In this document: positions 22,897 to 35,800 of the stretch, one piece after another | Position numbering within the stretch: the first letter of the stretch is position 1 | Layout: every line of letters starts with the position of its first letter | NCBI GenBank assembly: GCA_036245805.1 | Contig: BTRK01000006.1 | Span: 35,592,901-35,656,900 of the forward strand | Length of the DNA stretch: 64,000 nucleotides | Direction: 5' to 3' | From: Pristionchus mayeri | Lineage: Eukaryota > Nematoda > Chromadorea > Rhabditida > Neodiplogasteridae | Program-made: the position numbers and the translations under genes | Notes under the pieces: model-generated | What the model saw: only the letters and a program-made list of their open reading frames with translations | What the model was told of the DNA's origin: nothing | The model's database searches: none

Positions 22897-22976
22897 CACG
22901 ATCATACTATTGGAAGGTTCTTCTGGTCACGATGGCAATGCAAGATCTAATCATACTATTGGAAGGCTCTTCTGGT

Positions 22977-25900
22977 TTAGAACCAACAACATGATCAGCT
23001 CTGCAGCAAATGTCATCGGACGCGAGCGAGCAATCGATGAATGAGGAGAGAAGAAGAGAGATCACGATGGCAATGCAAGATCTAATCATACTATTGGAAG
23101 GTTCTTCTGGTTTAGAACCGATAATATGATCAGCTCTGCAGGAAATGTCATCGGACGCGAGCGAACAATCGATGAATGAGGAGAGAAGAAGAGAGATCAC
23201 GATGGCAATGCAAGATCTAATCATACTATTCGAAGGTTCTTCTGGTTTAGAACCGACAATATGATCAGCTCTGCAGGAAATGTCATCGGACGCGAGCGAA
23301 CAATCGATGAATGAGGAGAGAAGAAGAGAGATCACGATGGCAATGCAAGATCTAATCATACTATTCGAAGGTTCTTCTGGTTTAGAACCAACAATATGAT
23401 CAGCTATGCAGCAAATGTCATCGGACGCGAGCGAGCAATCGATGAATGAGGAGAGAAGAAAAGAGATCCCGATTGCAATGCAAGATCTAATCATATTATT
23501 GGAAGGTTCTTCTGGTTTATAACCAACAATATGATCAGCTCTGCAGCAAATGTCATCGGACGCGAGCGAACAATCGATAAATGAGGAGAGAAGAAGAGAG
23601 ATCACGATGGCAATGCAAGATCTAATCATACTATTGGAAGGTTCTTCTGGTTTAGAACCGACAATATGATCAGCTCTGCAGGAAATGTCATCGGACGCGA
23701 GCGAACAATCGATGAATGAGGAGAGAAGAAGAGAGATCACGATGGCAATGCAAGATCTAATCATACCATTGGAAGGTTCTTCTGGTTTAGAACCAACAAC
23801 ATGATCAGCTCTGCAGCAAATGTCATCGGACGCGAGCGAGCAAATGATGAATGAGGAGAGAAGAAGAGAGATCACGATGGCAATGCAAGATCTAATCATA
23901 TTATTGGAAGGTTCTTCTTGTTTAGAACCAACAATATGATCAGCTCTGCAGCAAATGTCATCGGACGCGAGCGAGCAATCGATGAATGAGGAGAGAAGAA
24001 GAGAGATCACGATGGCAACGCAAGATCTACTCATAGTATTGGAAGGTTCTTCTGGTTTAGAACCAACAACATGATCAGCTCTGCAGCAAATGTCATCGGA
24101 CGCGAGCGAACAATCGATGAATGAGGAGAGAAGAAGAGAGATCACGATGGCAACGCAAGATCTACTCATAGTATTGGAAGGTTCTTCTGGTTTAGAACCA
24201 ACAATATGATCAGCTCTGCAGCAAATGTCATCGGACGCGAGCGAACAATCGATGAATGAGGAGAGAAGAAGAGAGATCACGATGGCAACGCAAGATCTAC
24301 TCATAGTATTGGAAGGTTCTTCTGGTTTAGAACCAACAATATGATCAGCTCTGCAGCAAATGTCATCGGACGCGGGCGGGCAATCGATGAATGAGGAGAG
24401 AAGAAGAGAGATCCCGATAGCAATGCAAGATCTAATCATATTATTGGAAGGTTCTTCTGGTTTAGAACCAACAATATGATCAGCTCTGCAGCAAATGTCA
24501 TCGGACGCGAGCGAGCAATCGATGAATGAGGAGAGAAGAAGAGAGATCACGATGGCAATGCAAGATCTAATCATATTATTAGAAGGTTCTTCTGGTTTAG
24601 AACCAACAACATGATCAGCTCTGCAGCAAATGTCATCGGACGCGAGCGAACAATCGATGAATGAGGAGAGAAGAAGAGAGATCACGATGGCAATGCAAGA
24701 TCTAATCATACAATTGGAAGGTTCTTCTGGTTTAGAACCAACAATATGATCAGCTCTGCAGCAAATGTCATCGGACGCGAGCGAACAATCGATGAATGAG
24801 GAGAGAAGAAGAGAGATCACGATGGCAATGCAAGATCTAATCATACAATTGGAAGGTTCTTCTGGTTTAGAACCAACAATATGATCAGCTCTGCAGCAAA
24901 TGTCATCGGACGCGAGCGAACAATCGATGAATGAGGAGAGAAGAAGAGAGATCACGATGGCAACGCAAGATCTACTCATAGTATTGGAAGGTTCTTCTGG
25001 TTTAGAACCAACAATATGATCAGCTCTGCAGCAAATCTCATCGGACGCGAGCGAACAATCGATGAATGAGGAGAGAAGAAGAGAGATCACGATGGCAATG
25101 CAAGATCTAATCATACAATTGGAAGGTTCTTCTGGTTTAGAGCCAACAATATGATCAGCTCTGCAGCAAATGTCATCGGACGCGAGCAAGCAATCGATGA
25201 ATGAGGAGAGAAGAAAAGAGATCCCGATTGCAATGCAAGATCTAATCATATTATTGGAAGGTTCTTCTGGTTTAGAACCAACAACATGATCAGCTCTGCA
25301 GCAAATGTCATCGGACGCGAGCGAGCAAATGATGAATGAGGAGAGAAGAAGAGAGATCACGATGGCAATGCAAGATCTAATCATATTATTGGAAGGTTCT
25401 TCTGGTTTAGAACCAACAACATGATCAGCTCTGCAGGAAATGTCATCGGACGCGAGCGAACAATCGATGAATGAGGAGAGAAGAAGAGAGATCACGATGG
25501 CAATGCAAGATCTAATCATACTATTGGAAGGTTCTTCTGGTTTAGAGCCAACAACATGATCAGCTCTGCAGCAAATGTCATCGGACGCGAGCGAGCAAAT
25601 GATGAATGAGAAGAGAAGAAGAGAGATCACGATGGCAATGCAAGATCTAATCATATTATTGGAAGGTTCTTCTGGTTTAGAACCAACAACATGATCAGCT
25701 CTGCAGGAAATGTCATCGGACGCGAGCGAACAATCGATGAATGAGGAGAGAAGAAGAGAGATCACGATGGCAATGCAAGATCTAATCATACTATTGGAAG
25801 GTTCTTCTGGTTTAGAGCCAACAACATGATCAGCTCTGCAGCAAATGTCATCGGACGCGAGCGAGCAAATGATGAATGAGAAGAGAAGAAGAGAGATCAC

Positions 25901-26351
25901 GATGGCAATGCAAGATCTAATCATATTATTGGAAGGTTCTTCTGGTTTAGAACCAACAACATGATCAGCTCTGCAGCAAATGTCATCGGACGCGAGCGAA
26001 CAATCGATGAATGAGGAGAGAAGAAGAGAGATCACGATGGCAATGCAAGATCTAATCATACTATTGGAAGGTTCTTCTGGTTTAGAGCCAACAACATGAT
26101 CAGCTCTGCAGCAAATGTCATCGGACGCGAGCGAGCAAATGATGAATGAGGAGAGAAGAAGAGAGATCACGATGGCAATGCAAGATCTAATCATATTATT
26201 GGAAGGTTCTTCTGGTTTAGAACCAACAACATGATCAGCTCTGCAGCAAATGTCATCGGACGCGAGCGAACAATCGATGAATGAGGAGAGAAGAAGAGAG
26301 ATCACGATGGCAATGCAAGATCTAATCATACAATTGGAAGGTTCTTCTGGT
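22977..26351. repeat. uninterrupted run of 25 L modules
   Basis: Exactly 25 x 135 bp. Subfamily order partly repeats that of the 28-L run: the rare CAAATGATGA variant (20251 and 23841) and the TTCTTCTTG variant (20321 and 23911) both recur at an offset of 3590 bp, which equals 26 L plus one S-M pair. Confidence 0.92.
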
Positions 26352-29300
26352 CACGATCATACTATTGGAAGGTTCTTCTGGTCACGATGGCAATGCAAGA
26401 TCTAATCATACTATTGGAAGGTTCTTCTGGTTTAGAACCAACAATATGATCAGCTCTGCAGCAAATGTCATCGGACGCGAGCGAGCAATCGATGAATGAG
26501 GAGAGAAGAAGAGAGATCACGATGGCAATGCAAGATCTAATCATACTATTGGAAGGTTCTTCTGGTTTAGAACCAACAATATGATCAGCTCTGCAGCAAA
26601 TGTCATCGGACGCGAGCGAGCAATCGATGAATGAGGAGAGAAGAAGAGAGATCACGATGGCAATGCAAGATCTAATCATATTATTGAACGGTTCTTCTGG
26701 TTTAGAACCAACAATATGAACAGCTCTGCAGGAAATGTCATCGGACGCGAGCGAACAATCGATGAATGAGGAGAGAAGAAGAGAGATCACGATGGAAATG
26801 CAAGATCTAATCATACTATTGGAAGGTTCTTCTGGTTTAGAACCAACAATATGATCAGCTCTGCAGCAAATGTCATCGGACGCGAGCGAGCAATCGATGA
26901 ATGAGGAGAGAAGAAGAGAGATCACGATGGCAATGCAAGATCTAATCATATTATAGAACGGTTCTTCTGGTTTAGAACCAACAATATGAACAGCTCTGCA
27001 GGAAATGTCATCGGACGCGAGCGAACAATCGATGAATGAGGAGAGAAGAAGAGAGATCACGATGGCAATGCAAGATCTAATCATACAATTGGAAGGTTCT
27101 TCTGGTTTAGAACCAACAACATGACCAGCTCTGCAGCAAATGTCATCTGACGCGAGCGAGCAATCGATGAATGAGGAGAGAAGAAGAGAGATCACGATGG
27201 CAATGCAAGATCTAATCATATTATTGGAAGGTTCTTCTGGTTTAGAACCAACAACATGATCAGCTCTGCAGCAAATGTCATCGGACGCGAGCGAACAATC
27301 GATGAATGAGGAGAGAAGAAGAGAGATCACGATGGCAATGCAAGATCTAATCATATTATTGAAAGGTTCTTCTGGTTTAGAACCAACAATATGAACAGCT
27401 CTGCAGGAAATGTCATCGGACGCGAGCGAACAATCGATGAATGAGGAGAGAAGAAGAGAGATCACGATGGCAATGCAAGATCTAATCATACAATTGGAAG
27501 GTTCTTCTGGTCACGATCATACTATTGGAAGGTTCTTCTGGTCACGATGGCAATGCAAGATCTAATCATACTATTGGAAGGTTCTTCTGGTTTAGAACCA
27601 ACAATATGATCAGCTCTGCAGCAAATGTCATCGGACGCGAGCGAGCAATCGATGAATGAGGAGAGAAGAAGAGAGATCACGATGGCAATGCAAGATCTAA
27701 TCATACTATTGGAAGGTTCTTCTGGTTTAGAACCAACAATATGATCAGCTCTGCAGCAAATGTCATCGGACGCGAGCGAACAATCGATGAATGAGGAGAG
27801 AAGAAGAGAGATCACGATGGCAATGCAAGATCTAATCATATTATTGAAAGGTTCTTCTGGTTTAGAACCAACAATATGAACAGCTCTGCAGGAAATGTCA
27901 TCGGACGCGAGCGAACAATCGATGAATGAGGAGAGAAGAAGAGAGATCACGATGGCAATGCAAGATCTAATCATACAATTGGAAGGTTCTTCTGGTCACG
28001 ATCATACTATTGGAAGGTTCTTCTGGTCACGATCATACTATTGGAAGGTTCTTCTGGTCACGATGGCAATGCAAGATTTAATCATACTATTGGAAGGTTC
28101 TTCTGGTTTAGAACCAACAATATGATCAGCTCTGCAGCAAATGTCGTCGGACGCGAGCGAGCAATCGATGAATGAGGAGAGAAGAAGAGAGATCACGATG
28201 GCAATGCAAGATCTAATCATATTATTGGAAGGTTCTTCTGGTTTAGAACCAACAACATGATCAGCTCTGCAGCAAATGTCATCGGACGCGAGCGAACAAT
28301 CGATGAATGAGGAGAGAAGAAGAGAGATCACGATGGCAATGCAAGATCTTATCATACAATTGGAAGGTTCTTCTGGTCACGATCATACTATTGGAAGGTT
28401 CTTCTGGTCACGATGGCAATGCAAGATCTAATCATACTATTGGAAGGTTCTTCTGGTTTAAAACCAACAATATGATCAGCTCTGCAGCAAATGTCATCGG
28501 ACGCGAACGAGCAATCGATGAATGAGGAGAGAAGAAGAGAGACCACGATGGCAATGCAAGATCTAATCATACAATTGGAAGGTTCTTCTGGTCACGATCA
28601 TACTATTGGAAGGTTCTTCTGGTCACGATGGCAATGCAAGATCTAATCATACTATTGGAAGGTTCTTCTGGTTTAGAACCAACAATATGATCAGCTCTGC
28701 AGCAAATGTCATCGGACGCGAGCGAGCAATCGATGAATGAGGAGAGAAGAAGAGAGATCACGATGGCAATGCAAGATCTAATCATATTATTGAAAGGTTC
28801 TTCTGGTTTAGAACCAACAATATGAACAGCTCTGCAGGAAATGTCATCGGACGCGAGCGAACAATCGATGAATGAGGAGAGAAGAAGAGAGATCACGATG
28901 GCAATGCAAGATCTAATCATACAATTGGAAGGTTCTTCTGGTCACGATCATACTATTGGAAGGTTCTTCTGGTCACGATCATACTATTGGAAGGTTCTTC
29001 TGGTCACGATGGCAATGCAAGATTTAATCATACTATTGGAAGGTTCTTCTGGTTTAGAACCAACAATATGAACAGCTCTGCAGGAAATGTCATCGGACGC
29101 GAGCGAACAATCGATGAATGAGGAGAGAAGAAGAGAGATCACGATGGCAATGCAAGATCTAATCATACAATTGGAAGGTTCTTCTGGTCACGATCATACT
29201 ATTGGAAGGTTCTTCTGGTTTAGAACCAACAACATGATCAGCTCTGCAGCAAATGTCATCTGACGCGAGCGAGCAATCGATGAATGAGGAGAGAAGAAGA

Positions 29301-31516
29301 GAGATCACGATGGCAATGCAAGATCTAATCATATTATTGGAAGGTTCTTCTGGTTTAGAACCAACAACATGATCAGCTCTGCAGCAAATGTCATCGGACG
29401 CGAGCGAACAATCGATGAATGAGGAGAGAAGAAGAGAGATCACGATGGCAATGCAAGATCTAATCATATTATTGAAAGGTTCTTCTGGTTTAGAACCAAC
29501 AATATGAACAGCTCTGCAGGAAATGTCATCGGACGCGAGCGAACAATCGATGAATGAGGAGAGAAGAAGAGAGATCACGATGGCAATGCAAGATCTAATC
29601 ATACAATTGGAAGGTTCTTCTGGTCACGATCATACTATTGGAAGGTTCTTCTGGTCACGATGGCAATGCAAGATCTAATCATACTATTGGAAGGTTCTTC
29701 TGGTTTAGAACCAACAATATGATCAGCTCTGCAGCAAATGTCATCGGACGCGAGCGAGCAATCGATGAATGAGGAGAGAAGAAGAGAGATCACGATGGCA
29801 ATGCAAGATCTAATCATACTATTGGAAGGTTCTTCTGGTTTAGAACCAACAATATGATCAGCTCTGCAGCAAATGTCATCGGACGCGAGCGAACAATCGA
29901 TGAATGAGGAGAGAAGAAGAGAGATCACGATGGCAATGCAAGATCTAATCATATTATTGAAAGGTTCTTCTGGTTTAGAACCAACAATATGAACAGCTCT
30001 GCAGGAAATGTCATCGGACGCGAGCGAACAATCGATGAATGAGGAGAGAAGAAGAGAGATCACGATGGCAATGCAAGATCTAATCATACAATTGGAAGGT
30101 TCTTCTGGTCACGATCATACTATTGGAAGGTTCTTCTGGTCACGATCATACTATTGGAAGGTTCTTCTGGTCACGATGGCAATGCAAGATTTAATCATAC
30201 TATTGGAAGGTTCTTCTGGTTTAGAACCAACAATATGATCAGCTCTGCAGCAAATGTCGTCGGACGCGAGCGAGCAATCGATGAATGAGGAGAGAAGAAG
30301 AGAGATCACGATGGCAATGCAAGATCTAATCATATTATTGGAAGGTTCTTCTGGTTTAGAACCAACAACATGATCAGCTCTGCAGCAAATGTCATCGGAC
30401 GCGAGCGAACAATCGATGAATGAGGAGAGAAGAAGAGAGATCACGATGGCAATGCAAGATCTAATCATACAATTGGAAGGTTCTTCTGGTCACGATCATA
30501 CTATTGGAAGGTTCTTCTGGTCACGATGGCAATGCAAGATCTAATCATACTATTGGAAGGTTCTTCTGGTTTAAAACCAACAATATGATCAGCTCTGCAG
30601 CAAATGTCATCGGACGCGAACGAGCAATCGATGAATGAGGAGAGAAGAAGAGAGACCACGATGGCAATGCAAGATCTAATCATACAATTGGAAGGTTCTT
30701 CTGGTCACGATCATACTATTGGAAGGTTCTTCTGGTCACGATGGCAATGCAAGATCTAATCATACTATTGGAAGGTTCTTCTGGTTTAGAACCAACAATA
30801 TGATCAGCTCTGCAGCAAATGTCATCGGACGCGAGCGAGCAATCGATGAATGAGGAGAGAAGAAGAGAGATCACGATGGCAATGCAAGATCTAATCATAT
30901 TATTGAAAGGTTCTTCTGGTTTAGAACCAACAATATGAACAGCTCTGCAGGAAATGTCATCGGACGCGAGCGAACAATCGATGAATGAGGAGAGAAGAAG
31001 AGAGATCACGATGGCAATGCAAGATCTAATCATACAATTGGAAGGTTCTTCTGGTCACGATCATACTATTGGAAGGTTCTTCTGGTCACGATCATACTAT
31101 TGGAAGGTTCTTCTGGTCACGATGGCAATGCAAGATTTAATCATACTATTGGAAGGTTCTTCTGGTTTAGAACCAACAATATGAACAGCTCTGCAGGAAA
31201 TGTCATCGGACGCGAGCGAACAATCGATGAATGAGGAGAGAAGAAGAGAGATCACGATGGCAATGCAAGATCTAATCATACTATTGGAAGGTTCTTCTTG
31301 TTTAGAACCAACAATATGATCAGCTCTGCAGCAAATGTCATCGGAGGCGAGCGAACAATGGATGAATGAGGAGAGAAGAAGAGAGATCACGATGGCAATG
31401 CAAGATCTAATCATACAATTGGAAGGTTCTTCTGGTCACGATCATACTATTGGAAGGTTCTTCTGGTCACGATGGCAATGCAAGATCTAATCATACTATT
31501 GGAAGGTTCTTCTGGT
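26352..31516. repeat. mixed L/S/M zone with a 2113-bp duplicated block
   Basis: S-M or S-S-M pairs interrupt L every one to eight copies. The minus-strand frames at 27522, 28038, 28388 and 28603 recur with identical translations at 29635, 30151, 30501 and 30716, a constant offset of 2113 bp, indicating a block duplication of at least 1.4 kb. Confidence 0.85.
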
Positions 31517-32806
31517 TTAGAACCAACAACATGATCAGCTCTGCAGCAAATGTCATCGGACGCGAGCGAACAATCGATGAATGAGGAGAGAAGAAGAGAG
31601 ATCACGATGGCAATGCAAGATCTAATCATACAATTGGAAGGTTCTTCTGGTCACGATCATACTATTGGAAGGTTCTTCTGGTCACGATGGCAATGCAAGA
31701 TCTAATCATATTATTGGAAGGTTCTTCTGGTTTAGAACCAGCAACATGATCAGCTCTGCAGCAAATGTCATCGGACGCGAGCGAACAATCGATGAATGAG
31801 GAGAGAAGAAGAGAGATCACGATGGCAATGCAAGATCTAATCATACAATTGGAAGGTTCTTCTGGTCACGATCATACTATTGGAAGGTTCTTCTGGTCAC
31901 GATGGCAATGCAAGATCTAATCATACTATTGGAAGGTTCTTCTGGTTTAAAACCATCAATATGATCAGCTCTGCAGCAAATGTCATCGGACGCGAGCGAG
32001 CAATCGATGAATGAGGAGAGAAGAAGAGAGACCACGATGGCAATGCAAGATCTAATCATACAATTGGAAGGTTCTTCTGGTCACGATCATACTATTGGAA
32101 GGTTCTTCTGGTCACGATGGCAATGCAAGATCTAATCATACTATTGGAAGGTTCTTCTGGTTTAGAACCAACAACATGATCAGCTCTGCAGCAAATGTCA
32201 TCGGACGCGAGCGAACAATCGATGAATGAGGAGAGAAGAAGAGAGATCACGATGGCAATGCAAGATCTAATCATACAATTGGAAGGTTCTTCTGGTCACG
32301 ATCATACTATTGGAAGGTTCTTCTGGTCACGATGGCAATGCAAGATCTAATCATATTATTGGAAGGTTCTTCTGGTTTAGAACCAGCAACATGATCAGCT
32401 CTGCAGCAAATGTCATCGGACGCGAGCGAACAATCGATGAATGAGGAGAGAAGAAGAGAGATCACGATGGCAATGCAAGATCTAATCATACAATTGGAAG
32501 GTTCTTCTGGTCACGATCATACTATTGGAAGGTTCTTCTGGTCACGATGGCAATGCAAGATCTAATCATACTATTGGAAGGTTCTTCTGGTTTAAAACCA
32601 TCAATATGATCAGCTCTGCAGCAAATGTCATCGGACGCGAGCGAGCAATCGATGAATGAGGAGAGAAGAAGAGAGACCACGATGGCAATGCAAGATCTAA
32701 TCATACAATTGGAAGGTTCTTCTGGTCACGATCATACTATTGGAAGGTTCTTCTGGTCACGATGGCAATGCAAGATCTAATCATACTATTGGAAGGTTCT
32801 TCTGGT
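31517..32806. repeat. six perfect-period L-S-M units (6 x 215 bp)
   Basis: L starts at 31517, 31732, 31947, 32162, 32377 and 32592, each followed by S and M. The three L types (ending VVGSKPE, VAGSKPE and IDGFKPE on the minus strand) come in the same order twice, so this is a 645-bp three-unit block present twice. Confidence 0.9.
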
Positions 32807-35800
32807 TTTGAACCAACAATATGATCAGCTCTGCAGCAAATGTCATCGGACGCGAGCAAGCAATCGATGAATGAGGAGAGAAGAAGAGAGATCACGATGG
32901 CAATGCAAGATCTAATCATATTATTGGAAGGTTCTTCTGGTTTAGAACCAACAACATGATCAGCTCTGCAGCAAATGTCATCGGACGCGAGCGAACAATC
33001 GATGAATGAGGAGAGAAGAAGAGAGAACACGATGGCAATGCAAGATCTAATCATACAATTGGAAGGTTCTTCTGGTCACGATCATACTATTGGAAGGTTC
33101 TTCTGGTCACGATGGCAATGCAAGATCTAATCATACTATTGGAAGGTTCTTCTGGTTTAGAACCAACAACATGATCAGCTCTGCAGCAAATGTCATCGGA
33201 CGCGAGCGAACAATCGATGAATGAGGAGAGAAGAAGAGAGATCACGATGGCAATGCAAGATCTAATCATACAATTGGAAGGTACTTCTGGTCACGATGGC
33301 AATGCAAGATCTAATCATACTATTGGAAGGTTCTTCTGGTTTAGAACCAACAATATGATCAGCTCTGCAGCAAATGTCATCGGAGGCGAGCGAACAATCG
33401 ATGAATGAGGAGAGAAGAAGAGAGATCACGATGGCAATGCAAGATCTAATCATACAATTGGAAGGTTCTTCTGGTCACGATCATACTATTGGAAGGTTCT
33501 TCTGGTTTAAAACCAACAATATGATCAGCTCTGCAGCAAATGTCATCGGACGCGAGCGAGCAATCGATGAATGAGGAGAGAAGAAGAGAGACCACGATGG
33601 CAATGCAAGATCTAATCATACAATTGGAAGGTTCTTCTGGTCACGATCATACTATTGGAAGGTTCTTCTGGTCACGATGGCAATGCACGATCTAATCATA
33701 CTATTGGAAGGTTCTTCTGGTTTAGAACCAACAATATGATCAGCTCTGCAGCAAATGTCATCGGACGCGAGCGAGCAATCGATGAATGAGGAGAGAAGAA
33801 GAGAGATCACGATGGCAATGCAAGATCTAATCATATTATTGGAAGGTTCTTCTGGTCACGATCATACTATTGGAAGGTTCTTCTGGTTTAAAACCAACAA
33901 TATGATCAGCTCTGCAGCAAATGTCATCGGACGCGAACGAGCAATCGATGAATGAGGAGAGAAGAAGAGAGACCACGATGGCAATGCAAGATCTAATCAT
34001 ACAATTGGAAGGTTCTTCTGGTCACGATCATACTATTGGAAGGTTCTTCTGGTCACGATGGCAATGCAAGATCTAATCATATTATTGGAAGGTTCTTCTG
34101 GTTTAGAACCAACAATATGATCAGCTCTGCAGCAAATGTCATCGGACGCGAGCGAGCAATCGATGAATGAGGAGAGAAGAAGAGAGATCACGATGGCAAT
34201 GCAAGATCTAATCATATTATTGAAAGGTTCTTCTGGTTTAGAACCAACAATATGAACAGCTCTGCAGGAAATGTCATCGGACGCGAGCGAACAATCGATG
34301 AATGAGGAGAGAAGAAGAGAGATCACGATGGCAATGCAAGATCTAATCATACAATTGGAAGGTTCTTCTGGTCACGATCATACTATTGGAAGGTTCTTCT
34401 GGTCACGATGGCAATGCAAGATCTAATCATACTATTGGAAGGTTCTTCTGGTTTAGAACCAACAACATGATCAGCTCTGCAGCAAATGTCATCGGACGCG
34501 AGCGAACAATCGATGAATGAGGAGAGAAGAAGAGAGATCACGATGGCAATGCAAGATCTAATCATACAATTGGAAGGTACTTCTGGTCACGATGGCAATG
34601 CAAGATCTAATCATACTATTGGAAGGTTCTTCTGGTTTAGAACCAACAATATGATCAGCTCTGCAGCAAATGTCATCGGAGGCGAGCGAACAATCGATGA
34701 ATGAGGAGAGAAGAAGAGAGATCACGATGGCAATGCAAGATCTAATCATACAATTGGAAGGTTCTTCTGGTCACGATCATACTATTGGAAGGTTCTTCTG
34801 GTTTAAAACCAACAATATGATCAGCTCTGCAGCAAATGTCATCGGACGCGAGCGAGCAATCGATGAATGAGGAGAGAAGAAGAGAGACCACGATGGCAAT
34901 GCAAGATCTAATCATACAATTGGAAGGTTCTTCTGGTCACGATCATACTATTGGAAGGTTCTTCTGGTCACGATGGCAATGCAAGATCTAATCATACTAT
35001 TGGAAGGTTCTTCTGGTTTAGAACCAACAATATGATCAGCTCTGCAGCAAATGTCATCGGACGCGAGCGAGCAATCGATGAATGAGGAGAGAAGAAGAGA
35101 GATCACGATGGCAATGCAAGATCTAATCATATTATTGAAAGGTTCTTCTGGTTTAGAACCAACAACATGATCAGCTCTGCAGCAAATGTCATCGGACGCG
35201 AGCGAACAATCGATGAATGAGGAGAGAAGAAGAGAGATCACGATGGCAATGCAAGATCTAATCATACTATTGGAAGGTTCTTCTTGTTTAGAACCAACAA
35301 TATGATCAGCTCTGCAGCAAATGTCATCGGAGGCGAGCGAACAATGGATGAATGAGGAGAGAAGAAGAGAGATCACGATGGCAATGCAAGATCTAATCAT
35401 ACAATTGGAAGGTTCTTCTGGTCACGATCATACTATTGGAAGGTTCTTCTGGTCACGATGGCAATGCAAGATCTAATCATACTATTGGAAGGTTCTTCTG
35501 GTTTAGAACCAACAACATGATCAGCTCTGCAGCAAATGTCATCGGACGCGAGCGAACAATCGATGAATGAGGAGAGAAGAAGAGAGATCACGATGGCAAT
35601 GCAAGATCTAATCATATTATTGGAAGGTTCTTCTGGTTTAGAACCAACAACATGATCAGCTCTGCAGCAAATGTCATCGGACGCGAGCGAACAATCGATG
35701 AATGAGGAGAGAAGAAGAGAGATCACGATGGCAATGCAAGATCTAATCATACAATTGGAAGGTTCTTCTGGTCACGATGGCAATGCAAGATCTAATCATA

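Noticed and set aside
19047..26329. Genes for giant proteins of 1275 and 1140 residues
   Set aside because: The length follows from a repeat unit divisible by three; a signal-like segment every 45 residues is implausible in one protein, and no unique N- or C-terminal sequence, promoter or splice site is seen.
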